Positions 50,935 through 62,556 of a stretch of DNA of 64,000 nt are shown here, piece after piece. This DNA comes from Siphonodentalium dalli. Lineage: Eukaryota > Mollusca > Scaphopoda > Gadilida > Siphonodentaliidae. Position numbers and translations under genes: made by a program. Each line of letters begins with the position of its first letter. The first letter of the stretch is position 1. The notes beneath the pieces are model-generated. The model did no database searches and was not told where the DNA came from. It saw only the letters and a program-made list of their open reading frames with translations. The stretch spans positions 242,895,530 through 242,959,529 of the forward strand of contig CP136065.1 of the NCBI GenBank assembly GCA_032622095.1. The letters run 5' to 3'.

Positions 50935-51305
50935 CAGTCAGAAGAAGTGGTATATTGAGGTGCGCCTTTATTGCGATATTGAGCGCGCTTAATTATAGCG
51001 CAATACCAAAATTCTGTCGTGCCTACAATTGCGATATTAAGCGCGCTAAATTTCATAAATTACGATAGTGTATATTTATATTAGATAAATAATGTGCATA
51101 TGGTGTACATATAGTGTACATATAGCATTTACAACTATAATAATACACACATCTAAAACATTGTCTCTATTTATGCAATAAACAATATAGAAGCAATAAT
51201 TTGATTTAAATGTCACAATTTTGAGCGCAATATGTCGCAATATTAAGCTCGAAATATTGCGATATTAAGCTCAAAATATTGCAATAATACCACGCGCTTA
51301 TAACC
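50935..51305. mobile_element. MITE-like patch with repeated GCGATATTAAGCGC motifs
   Basis: GCGATATTGAGCGCGCTT (50,974) and GCGATATTAAGCGCGC (51,031) face TATTAAGCTCGAAATATT and GATATTAAGCTC near 51,240-51,275. The outer GGTATATTGAGGTGCGCC and AATAATACCACGCGCTTA are roughly inverted. The CG-rich ends around an AT-rich core suggest a small, old inverted-repeat element; boundaries are uncertain. Confidence 0.4.
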
Positions 51306-51587
51306 TACAACGAAATCCGCGGGCCGTCACCTGCAGAAAGATTTGAATGGCCCTCATACGACCAAAGCACGTACGATATGGGACTCATGCTTTCTGACAA
51401 TGGAATTTCACGTTTTGCATGTGATAAAGTACCGTTTCTCACGATGTATGAAACAAATCTGCAATGCGTGGTTACCATTCCGGATAAATTCGAGAAAAGT
51501 ATCAACGAAAAAGTCTCCAAACTTCCCATAAACAACAAGATGTTAAATCTATATCTATATTGGCGAATGTCTGTCTGTGTTCTATAG
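51306..51587 (+). CDS. Unrecognised exon-like ORF
   Basis: One plus frame is open from before 51,306 to TAG 51,587 and reads YNEIRGPSPAERFEWPSYDQ, STYDMGLMLSDNGISRFACD then KVPFLTMYETNLQCVV. Composition is protein-like (balanced, Trp/Cys present, no low complexity) and unlike the flanking repeats. No family is assigned and no clear splice sites bound it. Confidence 0.3.
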   Translation, partial: YNEIRGPSPAERFEWPSYDQSTYDMGLMLSDNGISRFACDKVPFLTMYETNLQCVVTIPDKFEKSINEKVSKLPINNKMLNLYLYWRMSVCVL

Positions 51588-51609
51588 AAATTCACATGGG
51601 ACCATCTAG

Positions 51610-52460
51610 ATGGCACCAAAGAGTTTAACAGGGGTAACTTTTTACGCGAAAGATAATGGTGCGGGTTAGAATTTTCTAAAGTGACGCCATTGTTGTCAGG
51701 GGCAAAAAATGTGGTTTAAATATGTCAAGACGGGCACCCTTCGAGGCAGGGATGCGCGGAAGGTGAGAGGGGCACCAAAGTAGATAAAATAATTTTTGCG
51801 CCGATTTCCACCAAATTTTCCCACGATATAAGGAATCTAATTGTGTGACTTAAAGACACCTAATTGGTGTCAATTGATGAGAGATTGGGGTGGGATGGAC
51901 ACTAAATTTTATAAGAATTGGCTTAGTCCCCTATTGCCACCAAACATATACAAAATCATCCCCATGGTATGAGGAGTCTAATGGCGTGGCTTAAAGCTGT
52001 CAAAAAATGGCGTAATTCGAGTCAGGGGTGCACTGAAATGGAGAGGGGCACCAACATTGATACCCAATATTATTAGTGCCAATTTCCACCAAATTGATAC
52101 AAATTCTTATCCATGCTTCAGGGAATATAATTGTGTGATTTAAAGACGCCATGTTTGTGGTGTTTGTGTGAGAGGTGGTGTGGGGTGGTTGGGCATAACA
52201 TTTGATAAAAAAAATTATTTAGGCGCCGATTAGCACCAAACTTATACATATTAGGAGTCTAATTGAGTGGTTTAAAGATGTCAAAAGTGGCGCCGTTCAG
52301 GTCATTAATGCGGAGTGGAGTTGCACCAAATATATTTAGCACTAATTTCCACCACACCAAATTCATGCACGTTCTTCTCTAATGATACGATGAATTAAAT
52401 CACAATTGGTGTTGTTTGGGTCCTGGATGACGAGAGGAGATGCACTATCATTTGGAAGAT
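51610..52460. repeat. Degenerate ~140-bp tandem repeat
   Basis: About five to six diverged units, each with a TTTCCACCAAA-type block (51,797, 51,930, 52,073, 52,223, 52,340), then AATCTAATTGTGTGACTTAA-like text and a GGGGTGGG-type stretch. Units differ in length from about 117 to 150 bp. No coding sequence. Confidence 0.65.
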
Positions 52461-52479
52461 TGTTCTATTCGCGGATATT

Positions 52480-53070
52480 CACCAACGTTATACAGTTATC
52501 TCCCAGGCCATCTCCGTATCGTTACGTGCGCTCGCGCAACAGTATGGCGATCAGACAGATTCGTTCGTAGCTTGGTGTCACACACCATGACGTCACCAAG
52601 AACGACGTAAAACCTCGTGGCGTTCTGACATTTTTACTGTGCCGCGTTTTTGCTATGTTTATTTTATGTGTTGTTTTCGATTATTTGTTTGTCGTCGATA
52701 TCGCCATTTGTCAGGATTCCCTGTTTCTATATTTAAAACTGGCATGCTCGTAGTGAGCCTCGATTTCAATGTTTTCTCCCAGGTCAAAATACGTCAGAGT
52801 TATGACAAAAATAGATCAATCTACATTTTCTCCATCAGAACTCTACATCAAAGAGTCTATAGACTCCTTCGGGACCTACATAGACTTCTTCATTTGGGTA
52901 TTTTTACTTATAATTGGGAAGTTTTATCATTTTTGGTTCGTGCGAAGACCCCTTATTATCGTGCGGGAAAAGAGAGACATTCAAAACGCGATTTCGTAAT
53001 TCGACGCAATAGGCTGAATAGCCTAACCTTCAGCCGAGTTCCGGGTCAAATACGACGAATGACGTAACAC
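52480..53070 (+). promoter_or_regulatory. GC-richer patch with CRE site and weak exon-like ORFs
   Basis: A palindromic TGACGTCA (CREB/ATF site) lies at about 52,588-52,595, with ACGTAAAA and ATGACGTAAC nearby. Downstream, CTCCCAG (52,783) followed by an open frame (MTKIDQSTFSPSELYIKESI) and TTTGG-GTATTT could be an exon. A 142-codon frame from 52,639 overlaps it and starts with GTG. Neither frame is recognised; this could be a promoter and first exon, or chance. Confidence 0.2.
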
Positions 53071-55825
53071 AAAACAAAACGCATTTGTTGACACAAACAC
53101 CGTTTGAAGAGTTTATTATTACATAAAATGATCGTTATTGATTAATTATTGATTAATTATTGATATTTATTGTTGCATATTGGCTGCTATCAATATTTAC
53201 ACAAGTAGTAGTAATTATTTCTTATAATTGCTCCTTTGGTCAACTTTGACTATCGGAAAATGAAAATATGCCGCTGAAAAAAATGTAATCGATATTAAAG
53301 TCTCATCCTTTCGGCAACATGGAATTGGTTTTAATTACTTAAATGATTATTATAGTAATTTGCCTTTTATCTGTGATGAAATGAGAAATGGAAATTGTCT
53401 TTTTTTGCTAACATTAAATTAAATTAAATAAATTAAGTAAAATACAGTGAAATTATTTTTTAAATTATTGTTTATTACATTTTTGCGGACGTTGGCATCT
53501 CTCTGAGTGCATTCTAGTTCTAAGGAGTGTTTGGCGTTCAAAGTTCAAAATATCGACAAATGGTGACCGAATTAAGTCACTTGAACAATTATATCTTCTT
53601 ATCTGTCATATTCATATGGGGTGGGAATCAAGGCATTCATATAAAGAGCGAGCAAACCAGATACATAGAAGAAAGTGTTAACAGTATATTTATCATTCTG
53701 TTATATATATAGATTCTGTTTAAGAGATACATATATTCTTGTAAACCGAGGGACCTTGAACCATCAGAGGATTGAATATTAGAATGGTTCATGTTTATAC
53801 TATAACACAATTGAGTCTGCCCCATTCAATATAGTTTCCACAAAAAAGTTACAATTTGTCAAGAGATATGGAAATGTATAGAAGGCCTGTTCAACAATAG
53901 TTGTCACAGTGTGCTGTCATATATAATTTCTTCTGAGATAAAAGAAAACGCAGTCAGTGGTACATGACTTTTCGGGATCCTCCAATACTGACATCTGACA
54001 AGGTTATATCTGCCCTATACTGAGGATTTCTTTCATTTTTTGGAACAGACTCATCGTCTAACAAACAATCTCAAAATATCGCTCTGTGTCGGGCACATGT
54101 AGCTGGTATACTTGCATAGCAACATTTCTTTTAAACTGAGAATAATTAGCCCGTATGTAGCACCATGAACAGAGGAGCACCCGGACATTTCTTTAAAACA
54201 TCTGTATCTTCTTGGAGATATGATAACCAGGGTTCTCAAAATCTTAGTCTAGCCCACTAGATTGATTGATACATATCTGTAAAACCCAATTGTCGTCTTT
54301 TATTTCTGTGTTTATGATGTTCATGTTTCACGTTATAACGTCTGAAGTATGCGCCGTTGTAAATAAATAAATTCTTCTTTAATAGTGGGACAGATTAATT
54401 GCGATAAACAAAATTACAATCTCTCCGATCTGACAAGGTGAGCCACTACTTACATTCCATGTGTAAGAATCATGTTTTGTTATGCTATTTGGATATACAA
54501 TTTATGAGAATATGTAATAAACACTTTGAGCAAGATAATCCTCTATTTCCACCAACGCCGGGTAACCCTGCTAGTGAGCAATAAAACCATTTCTTATCAA
54601 CTAAGAATATATACGGAAATTCGTGACCAGAAGTAAAATGACGTTGTAAATTCAACTTTCGACAGATACATGTAGATGTATTGTGTGAAATGGATATGCA
54701 ACTATTAGGGGAGGAGTTCAACAACCTTTATAGTAACATGTGAATATTATGTAGAAAAGTCACCTTTAGACAACAGTGACCACATTCCTCTATCCATATA
54801 TGAAATAACGAATATTGCATAATGGTACATTTGGAATATCTGTGAACACTTAATTAAACAACACATATATCTCAATTGAAAATTTCAGAGCGCGCATCGC
54901 AGTTGCCATGATTTTGTAAAAGCTTGTCGTCAAGCGATCCTCTTGCATCCAAGTCTTCACAAGCATCTGAATATCTCCGTCTCTTAAATTTCAGTATATC
55001 TTGTTATATTAAATGTGGATGCATGTCTCCTCCAGGTCCTATTGGCCATTCTTTATTGTGTTTGGCACCAAGTAACACCAGGAAGGACTAGAATATATTT
55101 ATGATGGTGCCATATACAATAGCACTAAACAGTACTTGTAGATTCCAGATGTCATTGAACCACTCACGCGTGCACAAACGTTCTCGTAAGTTCAGATACA
55201 CCACGGTATGTGTAGTTTGTACCATACATATGTTGTGCCCAAATTGTTTTGCACACTTCTTGTCCAATGTTAACCTGAATAAGTTTCTGAAGAGAAGAAT
55301 AATTTATCTATTATAATAGTGACTTAGATAATTTAATTATAATTATGATTGTAACTATGTGTGGCCCTTCAAGTCATTTGAAATAAAATTAATAATCATG
55401 GGTGGTAAACAACACCGATTGTGTGACTCTCCGGATAACGTTACATCTATTTTTAAGTTGATAATAACCACTCTTTTTTTGCACAGTACATGGCCATGAT
55501 ATCTGTGTTTGACAGGTATACACACAATAATAAATACTAATATAATAATATTATTATGAATAATCCAGCCTTGGATATAATAAGCAACACCGTTTAGAAC
55601 CTTCATTTATCAGACATAGCACAATTACATATTTTCATAACGCAAATAAAACATATTTAAATAATAAAAGTCTTATTTAAATCGAATAAATCGATTTTTT
55701 TTATTTACTTTAAGAAAAAAACGGGAGTCCCGCTGATACGGAACGCTCTTTATTGCTCATATTTGCCCATTAAAGTCGTTTGAGGTCAACGGCATATATC
55801 CCATGATAATTCGCGGGTCAACAAA
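53071..55825. other. No recognisable feature
   Basis: AT-rich sequence with short ORFs only, none with convincing splice sites or composition. Possible unrecognised repeats or intron. Confidence 0.5.
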
Positions 55826-56113
55826 TTACAGGTGAACCGAGTGGTGACGCACCACCTCAGTATTTTTCACGACGCTGTTGAACTCATTAAAACATGTCGC
55901 GAATTGATCGAAAATTGCACACCTTACACTGTTAAAAAATATCGGCAATTTTACGTAACCAAATTCTGGTAAATTTAAGCCAGAACTATATTCCGTAAAA
56001 TTACTGGTCACTGTAATGACAATTTCTACAGTTCCGCTCAAGTGATTTGTAAAAGAGTCGGCGATTTTAGCGGTAGTTTGATCCAAACGTCCTTCGCTGA
56101 CGAAAACAAACAT
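55826..56113 (-). CDS. Unrecognised 95-codon ORF, left arm
   Basis: A minus-strand ORF beginning MFVFVSEGRLDQTTAKIADS, later LPEFGYVKLPIFFNSVRC and AIFDQFATCFNEFNS. The same start is present on the right arm at 63,974 (plus strand), where the first nine codons match before the window ends. GTTTTCGTCAG before the sixth codon also resembles a splice acceptor, so this may be an exon. No family recognised with confidence. Confidence 0.35.
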   Translation of the reverse strand: MFVFVSEGRLDQTTAKIADSFTNHLSGTVEIVITVTSNFTEYSSGLNLPEFGYVKLPIFFNSVRCAIFDQFATCFNEFNSVVKNTEVVRHHSVHL

Positions 56114-57423
56114 CGGTTTATTTGGTATGTTTTGTTCGTTGACAAGGGCTGGAGACGTGTTGTGGGCGAATTTTAGGCTTGTTTGGCAACAAACAGGCGA
56201 TATTTACATTTACATAGGAACCAGGGCAGCATTACACATGTATATATCACAGTCGCCGCTAAACCGTCCTTTCGACATTATTAAGGACAAGGAATTCACT
56301 ACATCTAACAACATTCACAGCAAGATGTAAGATCTTTAAATCAAATAACTGTAAATCAAAACACAAGCCGATCATCGAGGAGGGGGTATTAACAAACTTT
56401 GGAAATAGTGATTGTTCACCTGAAGTTATGTTGGAAGCCAACTTGTTTTACCTGTGCTACTACTTCGGACGCAGGGGACGGGAAGGATGGCCATTGATGA
56501 TAAAGGGTTCCTTCTTCACTGCTCATGATGCTGATGGAAAGGAAAGTATCCGGGTGATAACTGCCAGATCTAGTCTAAACAATATATTATTTTAACTAAA
56601 AAGGACAAAATTACAAAAAATACACAGATATTACATATAATTATTAAATGTTAAAAAGAGGAATGGGCAACAAGCTTGGGGGATTTTGTTAAGTCCTATC
56701 CTCAACAATGATCTGAACAACAGTTAAACGCCGTCATTGTGCGCATCGAAACGCTCCTTTTCACGCCGCCAAGAATAAACGATCTTTAACATACCCGTAA
56801 CACCCACCACGGTCGTCTTGTTTCCTATGTATACGGTTGGTTGTGATATGGTAACATTCAGATAACTCCTTTGTCGTTCGTGTCATCTGCATACCATACG
56901 TTGGCACGAGGGTTAAAATAAATATAGGTCGTGTCTAATTCCCTTCATACACGAACAAATAATATTCCGATCACCGAATAGCAAATAGACCCGATCTTCT
57001 CCATACGTGTCTTTATGCGTAAAAACGCTCTTTTTTCTACGGCGATAATAATAAATCTCTTTAATACTTCAAACTACTGTGACCATCTTGGTTTCCCGTT
57101 TGACTGCACACTTTGCTGTGTGTGATATCGTAGCATTGCGATTTTTCTTGCCGTTCTTGTGATTGTTTACATAGCACATTATAACGTGGGTTGAAATAAA
57201 TAGTATTTGTCTGTTGCCCCTCCATTAAGTTGCAAGAACCTATACTGCGCGAGCCACATGTTTTATTTCCGACCGACCGTCATTCTTTATATAAAACTAG
57301 ATGGTTCACCAGGGGTGGTCCTTGTCATGTGTATAGCACCGACTGGAACGTGTGCGTTGAACTGGCTAATTATAAATTATACAATGTAATGGCCGAGTCT
57401 ATGGATTGATTTCCCACCAACTG
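56087..57423. repeat. Inverted duplication, left arm
   Basis: Reverse-complement partner of 62,337-64,000. Matching landmarks include GGTATGTTTTGTTCGTT, GCTTGTTTGGCAACAAACA, GTATCCGGGTGATAACTGCC, GTTACGGG-type blocks, CGACCGACCGTCATTC and TTTCCCACCAACTG. The partner of the last base of the window is 56,087, so the homology probably continues left into the ORF at 55,826 and right beyond the window. Substitutions are scattered; one large length difference is the insertion in the right arm. Confidence 0.93.
56259..56526 (-). CDS. Two-exon 54-codon ORF, left arm
   Basis: Exon 1 (56,526-56,452) is 25 codons starting MSSEEGTLYHQWP, ending at CACAG-GTAAAA. Exon 2 (56,348-56,259) starts after TTGATTTACAG and reads LFDLKILHLAVNVVRC, SEFLVLNNVERTV and stop. 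Both joins are phase 0. The right arm carries the same structure with no indels (63,231-63,499), five substitutions in 165 nt, four of them amino-acid changing. Function unknown; the low fraction of silent changes gives no sign of purifying selection. Confidence 0.45.
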
Positions 57424-57509
57424 AATGAATCCCTGAGAAGTTAGACCTCCATGACCTCCAAAACAATTGAACTCTCCATACAAAATAAAGTAGCAATGGG
57501 GAATGTTAA

Positions 57510-57937
57510 ATGTCCTACATGTTTCATTTAACGTCCGCTCTTAAAATTGTGCGGGAAACTGTTCGCGCCACCGTAAATGAAGATGCAAAAAGACATGCTC
57601 TATTTTCCGTAGAAAATTCCGTTAGAGTTCCGCTAAGATCAACAATCGCAAATCGTGACGAAACAATTGAACTTTCCATAAAAGGTATATCCACAACATT
57701 TGTGCGTTCATTAAAGAAAAACTGGTCAAGATGAGAGTCGCCAAGCAGAGAAGTGTTGACGGAGTTGGACTAATTTCAGTTAAATATATTGAAAGCAAAA
57801 ATAAAGTAGCATTGGGGAATGTGAAGTGTCCCACCTGTTTCATATACGTCCGCTCTCTGAGAAGCCGGAAGTTTAAATGGCCGATGTGTGGTTCTCGAGT
57901 CCAAACGGACACGAGCAGGGAGGCCCACCACGTGTGA
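57510..57937 (+). CDS. Overlapping ORFs with a CPTC motif (weak)
   Basis: Two frames overlap at ATGAG (57,731). The first ends LSIKGISTTFVRSLKKNWSR; the second contains ALGNVKCPTCFIYVRSLRSR and KWPMCGSRV. The NVKCPTCF text also occurs out of context near 57,505, so part of this ORF is itself repeated. A broken zinc-finger gene is possible. Confidence 0.25.
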
Positions 57938-58110
57938 CAATTCCTGTTCTCCATTGGCTTCAGACTCGAAAACGTCACAACCTTCGGGTATTTAAGCTCG
58001 AGGTTTTTCTCTGAAATTTCATTATTGTCTACCGCTTTCCAGGGTATCAAACTTTACCTAATTTTGGTAGGTTCAGAAATAACTAATTTCGATTTCTACC
58101 GGAATTCCAA

Positions 58111-58498
58111 ACCGGTTAAAACGTAGAAATTGGAAACTGAACATTTCAAGACTGAAACTTCCAAATACTTAGGAATGGGAAACGGAACATTTCAAATCTA
58201 AAATAGTTGGGAATTGGAAATGGAACATTACGAGTTTAATATTGAATAATTAGAAATGGGAAGCGGAACATTCCAAAATTGAAACTTCGGAATGGGAAAC
58301 GGAACATTGATTGTTTAGAGATGGGAAACGGAACATTATAGATCAGAATTTATAATTTAACATAATTTAATTCGACAATGAGAAATTAACTGATATATTA
58401 TAGAAATGGGAACGTTTAATATAAGTTTCATATAATGCTTCAATGATTGGACATTTCTGTGCATTCAAAGGTTGCATATTGTATTATACCTGAATAAA
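58111..58498. repeat. Direct repeat copy 1 with GGAAACGGAACATT motif array
   Basis: Starts ACCGGTTAAAACGTAG and ends TATTATACCTGAATAAAG. It contains six GGAAACGGAACATT-type motifs at spacings of about 25-50 bp (variants GGAAACTGAACATT, GGAAATGGAACATT, GGAAGCGGAACATT). Confidence 0.9.
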
Positions 58499-58513
58499 GA
58501 CCTTGAATTTACC

Positions 58514-58762
58514 ATGCCAATCTGGGATAATCGTGGTATGAAGTGCAAGGTCGGAGGTCGTATCACACCAATATATACCAAACCAGGTGATTTCTTCAGG
58601 CATTGGAATGCCATTCACTGTTCAGAGTCATCGATATCCATATGTGATGGGTGCGGAAAGAAATTTGGCCGGAAGTTCGCGTTACAGAGGCACCAGAGTA
58701 CAACCATTCATGCGGGGATTACAGTCGTTACAGTTGTTAACATTCGATCCCTGATAAGTTAG
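58514..58762 (+). CDS. Small C2H2 zinc-finger ORF
   Basis: 82 codons from an ATG in a good context (TACCATGCC). It begins MPIWDNRGMKCKVGGRITP. One classical C2H2 finger is visible: ICDGCGKKFGRKFALQRHQS then TTIH (C-x2-C-x12-H-x5-H). A preceding degenerate half (KCKVGG ... FFRHWNAIH) looks like a finger missing its second Cys. It probably binds nucleic acid. It sits between two direct repeats of about 390 bp; no donor or upstream exon is seen. Confidence 0.55.
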   Translation: MPIWDNRGMKCKVGGRITPIYTKPGDFFRHWNAIHCSESSISICDGCGKKFGRKFALQRHQSTTIHAGITVVTVVNIRSLIS

Positions 58763-58798
58763 ACCTCAATGACCTCCAAAACAATTGCACTTTCCGTA

Positions 58799-59199
58799 AC
58801 CGGTTAAAACGTAGAAATTGGAAACGGAACATTTCAACACTGAAACTTCCAAATACTACGGAATGGGAAACGGAACATTTCAAATCTAAAATAGTTGGGA
58901 ATTGGAAATGGAACATTGCGAGTTCAATATTGAATAATTAGAAATGGGAAGCGGAACATTCCAAAATTGAAACTTCGGAATGGGAAACGGAACATTTCGA
59001 GTTAAATGTTGATTGTTTATAAATGGGAAACGGAACATTATAGATCAGAATTTATAATTTAACATAACTAAAGTCGACAATGAGAAATTAACTGATAATT
59101 CTAGACATTGGAACGTTTAATATAAGTTTCATATAATGCTTCAATGGTTGGACATTTCTGTTCATTCAAAAGTTGCATATTGTATTATACCTGAATAAG
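58799..59199. repeat. Direct repeat copy 2 with GGAAACGGAACATT motif array
   Basis: Same boundaries and six motifs as copy 1, about 690 bp downstream; copy 2 has a few bases (CGAGTTAAATG) that copy 1 lacks. The motif is close to the interferon-response type GAAANNGAAA, but this may be chance. Confidence 0.9.
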
Positions 59200-59480
59200 G
59201 ATCGTTCAGTATTCACTTTTCAAATCACCCCTGGGAGTGAGAACCAACCGTCCTGGGTGCAGCCCTTAAGACCACACCAGGGTAGCGGTCCTATTACACT
59301 ACCATAAACCGTTTTGATATTATTGTTGTGCACTAAATGTATCTTATCTTCCTTACTATATTTGGTAATTATAATGTCGTTTAAATATGCGCATGGTCCG
59401 CTTAGCTGAATGTAGCTAGCGAAGAGTAACGGTGCTGCCTGTTGTAAGAATAGTGTTATTTAGGGCCGGAAGAGTATTAG

Positions 59481-62239
59481 ACCATGGGATGAAAATCCTA
59501 GGACGCTTGTAGAAAAAAGTTTGTCTGCAACTGTTAGGGTACTACAAGAACTTTATATTTTCATAGCAAGATTGTTTTCTTGTAACAGATTGTAAAATGT
59601 TCTGGTTTCGGGAGTTGCACATTCGCGAGAAAAACATGTTTTTGTTAGCCATTTTCGTGTACATTCTCACTAAAATATGATTTTTTTTACTGTTTATTAT
59701 TACAAGTTAATTGAGACAATTTGGTGATTATTCTAAATGGAATATGACGAAATCTTTCAATAAACACGAAAAGCACAAACAGAACGGCATATTTACGCCC
59801 AGAATGACATTTTGAATATTAAATTCCCCCGAATGGCGCCTGACGTTCGATGAAATAGAGTTACTGTTCTTGACGTTACATGCATTCCACCGGCGAATAG
59901 TGTTATTCCTCTGGGCGTCACGTGTATTTAACGGAATATCTACGCTGAAATTGCATCGACTTGAGGGTCAGTAAATGTTTTGGTATAAATATGAAATTAA
60001 TAAAAACAAAATTATGTGTGGATATACAATTTTAACTAACATTGGGGTGCATTATTTCGCTCATAAAATAATAAAGGCCAATATAGTACCGGGTACGTGT
60101 TCTCAAAATCCGCGGCCTTGACTTCGATCATATATACAGTTTAACTGAACAAATGGTATAGTTTTACAATTTTGATGGCGCAAAACTTTCTCGGGACACA
60201 TTTTGTCGCCATGCATATAGCCTTATAGACCCAGACAATCATACTATTCAAGTTTATTTTAAATTATATGGTGAAAAGTGCATGTGCAGATATTCCGTTG
60301 AGAACTTGAGTGCTACATGTATTCGTGTCCGATATCGTGACCACCGTGCGCTCGCCACAGGACATGGTCGTATATTTAGTAGATTTTAGCTACATGTGTA
60401 GACTTATCTCAAACGCCGAATACATGCACATACAGGTTATATGGGCTTGTCGGAATGATTAATGCCCGTCATAATTGTCACTGAAAAATCATGCGATATG
60501 TCCAACATTGTTCACGAAATAATAAAAAACTAGCATATATATAACAATATATATAAATGCATCGATATGGACGTCACTATAAAGTGTGTTTATTTAGTTC
60601 ACCTTAGAATTACATACTAATACATCTCCCTTGACCTCGAGATATCAAACATTCCCAAACTCTTTAAAACTTAATAATTTTGTATATCTTTATTTCCATT
60701 TAAAACAAAACAACTTTCAAACTGATTGGTCAATATTCGAATCTATTTTCTGGCTGAAATGTCAAATTACTTCTGTTGGTTCGGGTATGCATGGAATGTT
60801 CAACGTTGAACATTTTGACCAAAGTTAGGACTACCCGGTCGCCACGCTCATGCATGCAGTGCCTCAACTTGTTTTAAAATTTCGCCAGGTAATACCCCGC
60901 CATTATAATTCGCGACTTGCATTTATGATCCAATAAACAGTCAAATACAAATATCGTATACTTTGTTTTATATGAGGTCATTCCATGAAGAGTTATATTA
61001 TTATAGCATGTTTTGAAATAACTTTTCATGCGCGGTATATATATCATCATCATGATGTAGTCAGCCATGTGTAACTGCTATATGTCGGTATAGTGGACAA
61101 GATATTACATGTGCATAAACTTGCACGAACTGTTCAGTATATAAATAACTTAGTAAAAATAAATAAACAAAAATAAAAAACATGGAATTTCCAGAATTGT
61201 TATCTGCACGCCAAAATATAGAGGCTTATTTGACTCGGACACATGCCCTCCAAGAGTTGTACTGAACTAGAACCTATCATTTTCGTCTCCGTAAAAACGG
61301 TACATAACAGCATGCATGGACATATTCCTTAAACTTTTCACGCCTGCATAAATCACATCGTGGACTACATTGTATATACGCATATTTAAACACCTCGCAT
61401 ATTTAAGGGGAAAATTGCAAGTAGAGATCTACAAAACTAGTTAGTTGAAAATTATCACATGAACGAATTAATAGCTTAAGTTCATATGATATTTGATTGT
61501 AAAAGATAATTAACGGAAAACATAACGATAAATACGAACCCATCATCATCGTGTTTGAAAAGTTCAACTTATGTATAGGCCTATATATATATAGACTTAT
61601 GCACACCAGACACTAAATGAAATGGTCGGCTGGCACTCTGTATCTGGTAAATATTCGGAAAGATATTATGGATTAATATAATGTCTGCCCTATCTCTGAA
61701 AAACAGTGCCATTATCGGTGGAATAGAATAAAGAGAAAGTGCCGCGTGAAGTAAAATTAGTTTCCCGTTAAGACCTGGCGTAATACTAATTTTCCGGACA
61801 ATCGCGCGCTTGGTTTCGCTTCCGATTCCAGAAATTCAATTAATCGGAATGGCACGTGTAATTGATGTAATTTTTGTTGTGACTTTAATCTGTTTCTTGA
61901 TTTGAAACTATATCGGGTTTATGTATTGTATAACTTCCTGGTAAAGAGTTGATTGTTTTTGGAGGAATCCATTTACAATGAATGCATATCTATCGACCTT
62001 TGATATTATTGACAGAATGCGTCTAAATAACGGAATATTACGACGGAACGAACCGCCTGCACCGGCGGTATATTTTTCAGATAAACTTTTGCTCTTCATT
62101 CGAAAATGTGCAACTCCCGAGGCCAGAACATTTGCGAAATATGTTTATTGACACGTAACCTTCCAACATTTACCAAAATTATGTAGTGCCTCAAAAGTTG
62201 CAGAGCAATGACAGCTTAGGATTTTCATCCCATGGTCTA
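59481..62239. other. Central spacer of the inverted duplication
   Basis: Inverted similarity weakens inward: 59,480-59,640 pairs with 62,100-62,240 (CCATGGGATGAAAATCCTA and CGGGAGTTGCACATT shared with gaps). From about 59,640 to 62,100 I see no coding sequence, repeat or RNA gene. Confidence 0.5.
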
Positions 62240-62556
62240 AACATAACACAGAATGGCGAGGGTGGTTTGGACTATATAAAGAGCGTTTAGTATTATCGCC
62301 ATATAAAAAGAGTGTTCAGTGTTAGTAAAAGTTATACAGTTGGTGGGAAATCAATCCATAGACTCGGCCATTACATTGTAGAATTTATAATTAGCCAGTT
62401 CAACGCACACGTTCCAGCCGGTGCTATACACATGACAAGGACCACCCCTGGTTAAGCATCTGATTTTATATAAAGAATGACGGTCGGTCGAAAATAAAAC
62501 ATGTGGCTCGCGCAGTATAGGTTCTTGCAACTAATGGAGGGGCAACAGCCAAATAC

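Larger units (their letters stand above)
57424..59480. other. ~2-kb extra segment interrupting the left arm
   Basis: The right arm lacks this segment. Left-arm homology to the right arm stops at 57,423 and resumes near 59,480 (ACCATGGGATGAAAATCCTA, inverse of 62,217-62,239). It holds zinc-finger-like ORFs, two direct repeats and several copies of CAAAACAATTGAACTCTCC-type text (57,463, 57,663, 58,780). Confidence 0.6.

Noticed and set aside
51306-51587. Idea that this ORF is a carboxylesterase C-terminus (WPSYD)
   Set aside because: One short motif only; the downstream residues do not fit.
55826-56113. Idea that the MFVFVSEGR ORF is an AIG1/GIMAP-type GTPase fragment
   Set aside because: A loose resemblance to a beta strand and a T-S-N loop only; no P-loop or clear G4 motif.
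57622-58050. 142-codon minus-strand ORF
   Set aside because: Antisense to the CPTC-containing ORFs; no recognisable domain or splice signal.
59220-59310. Possible tRNA-derived SINE head
   Set aside because: No box A/B pair or cloverleaf could be drawn.
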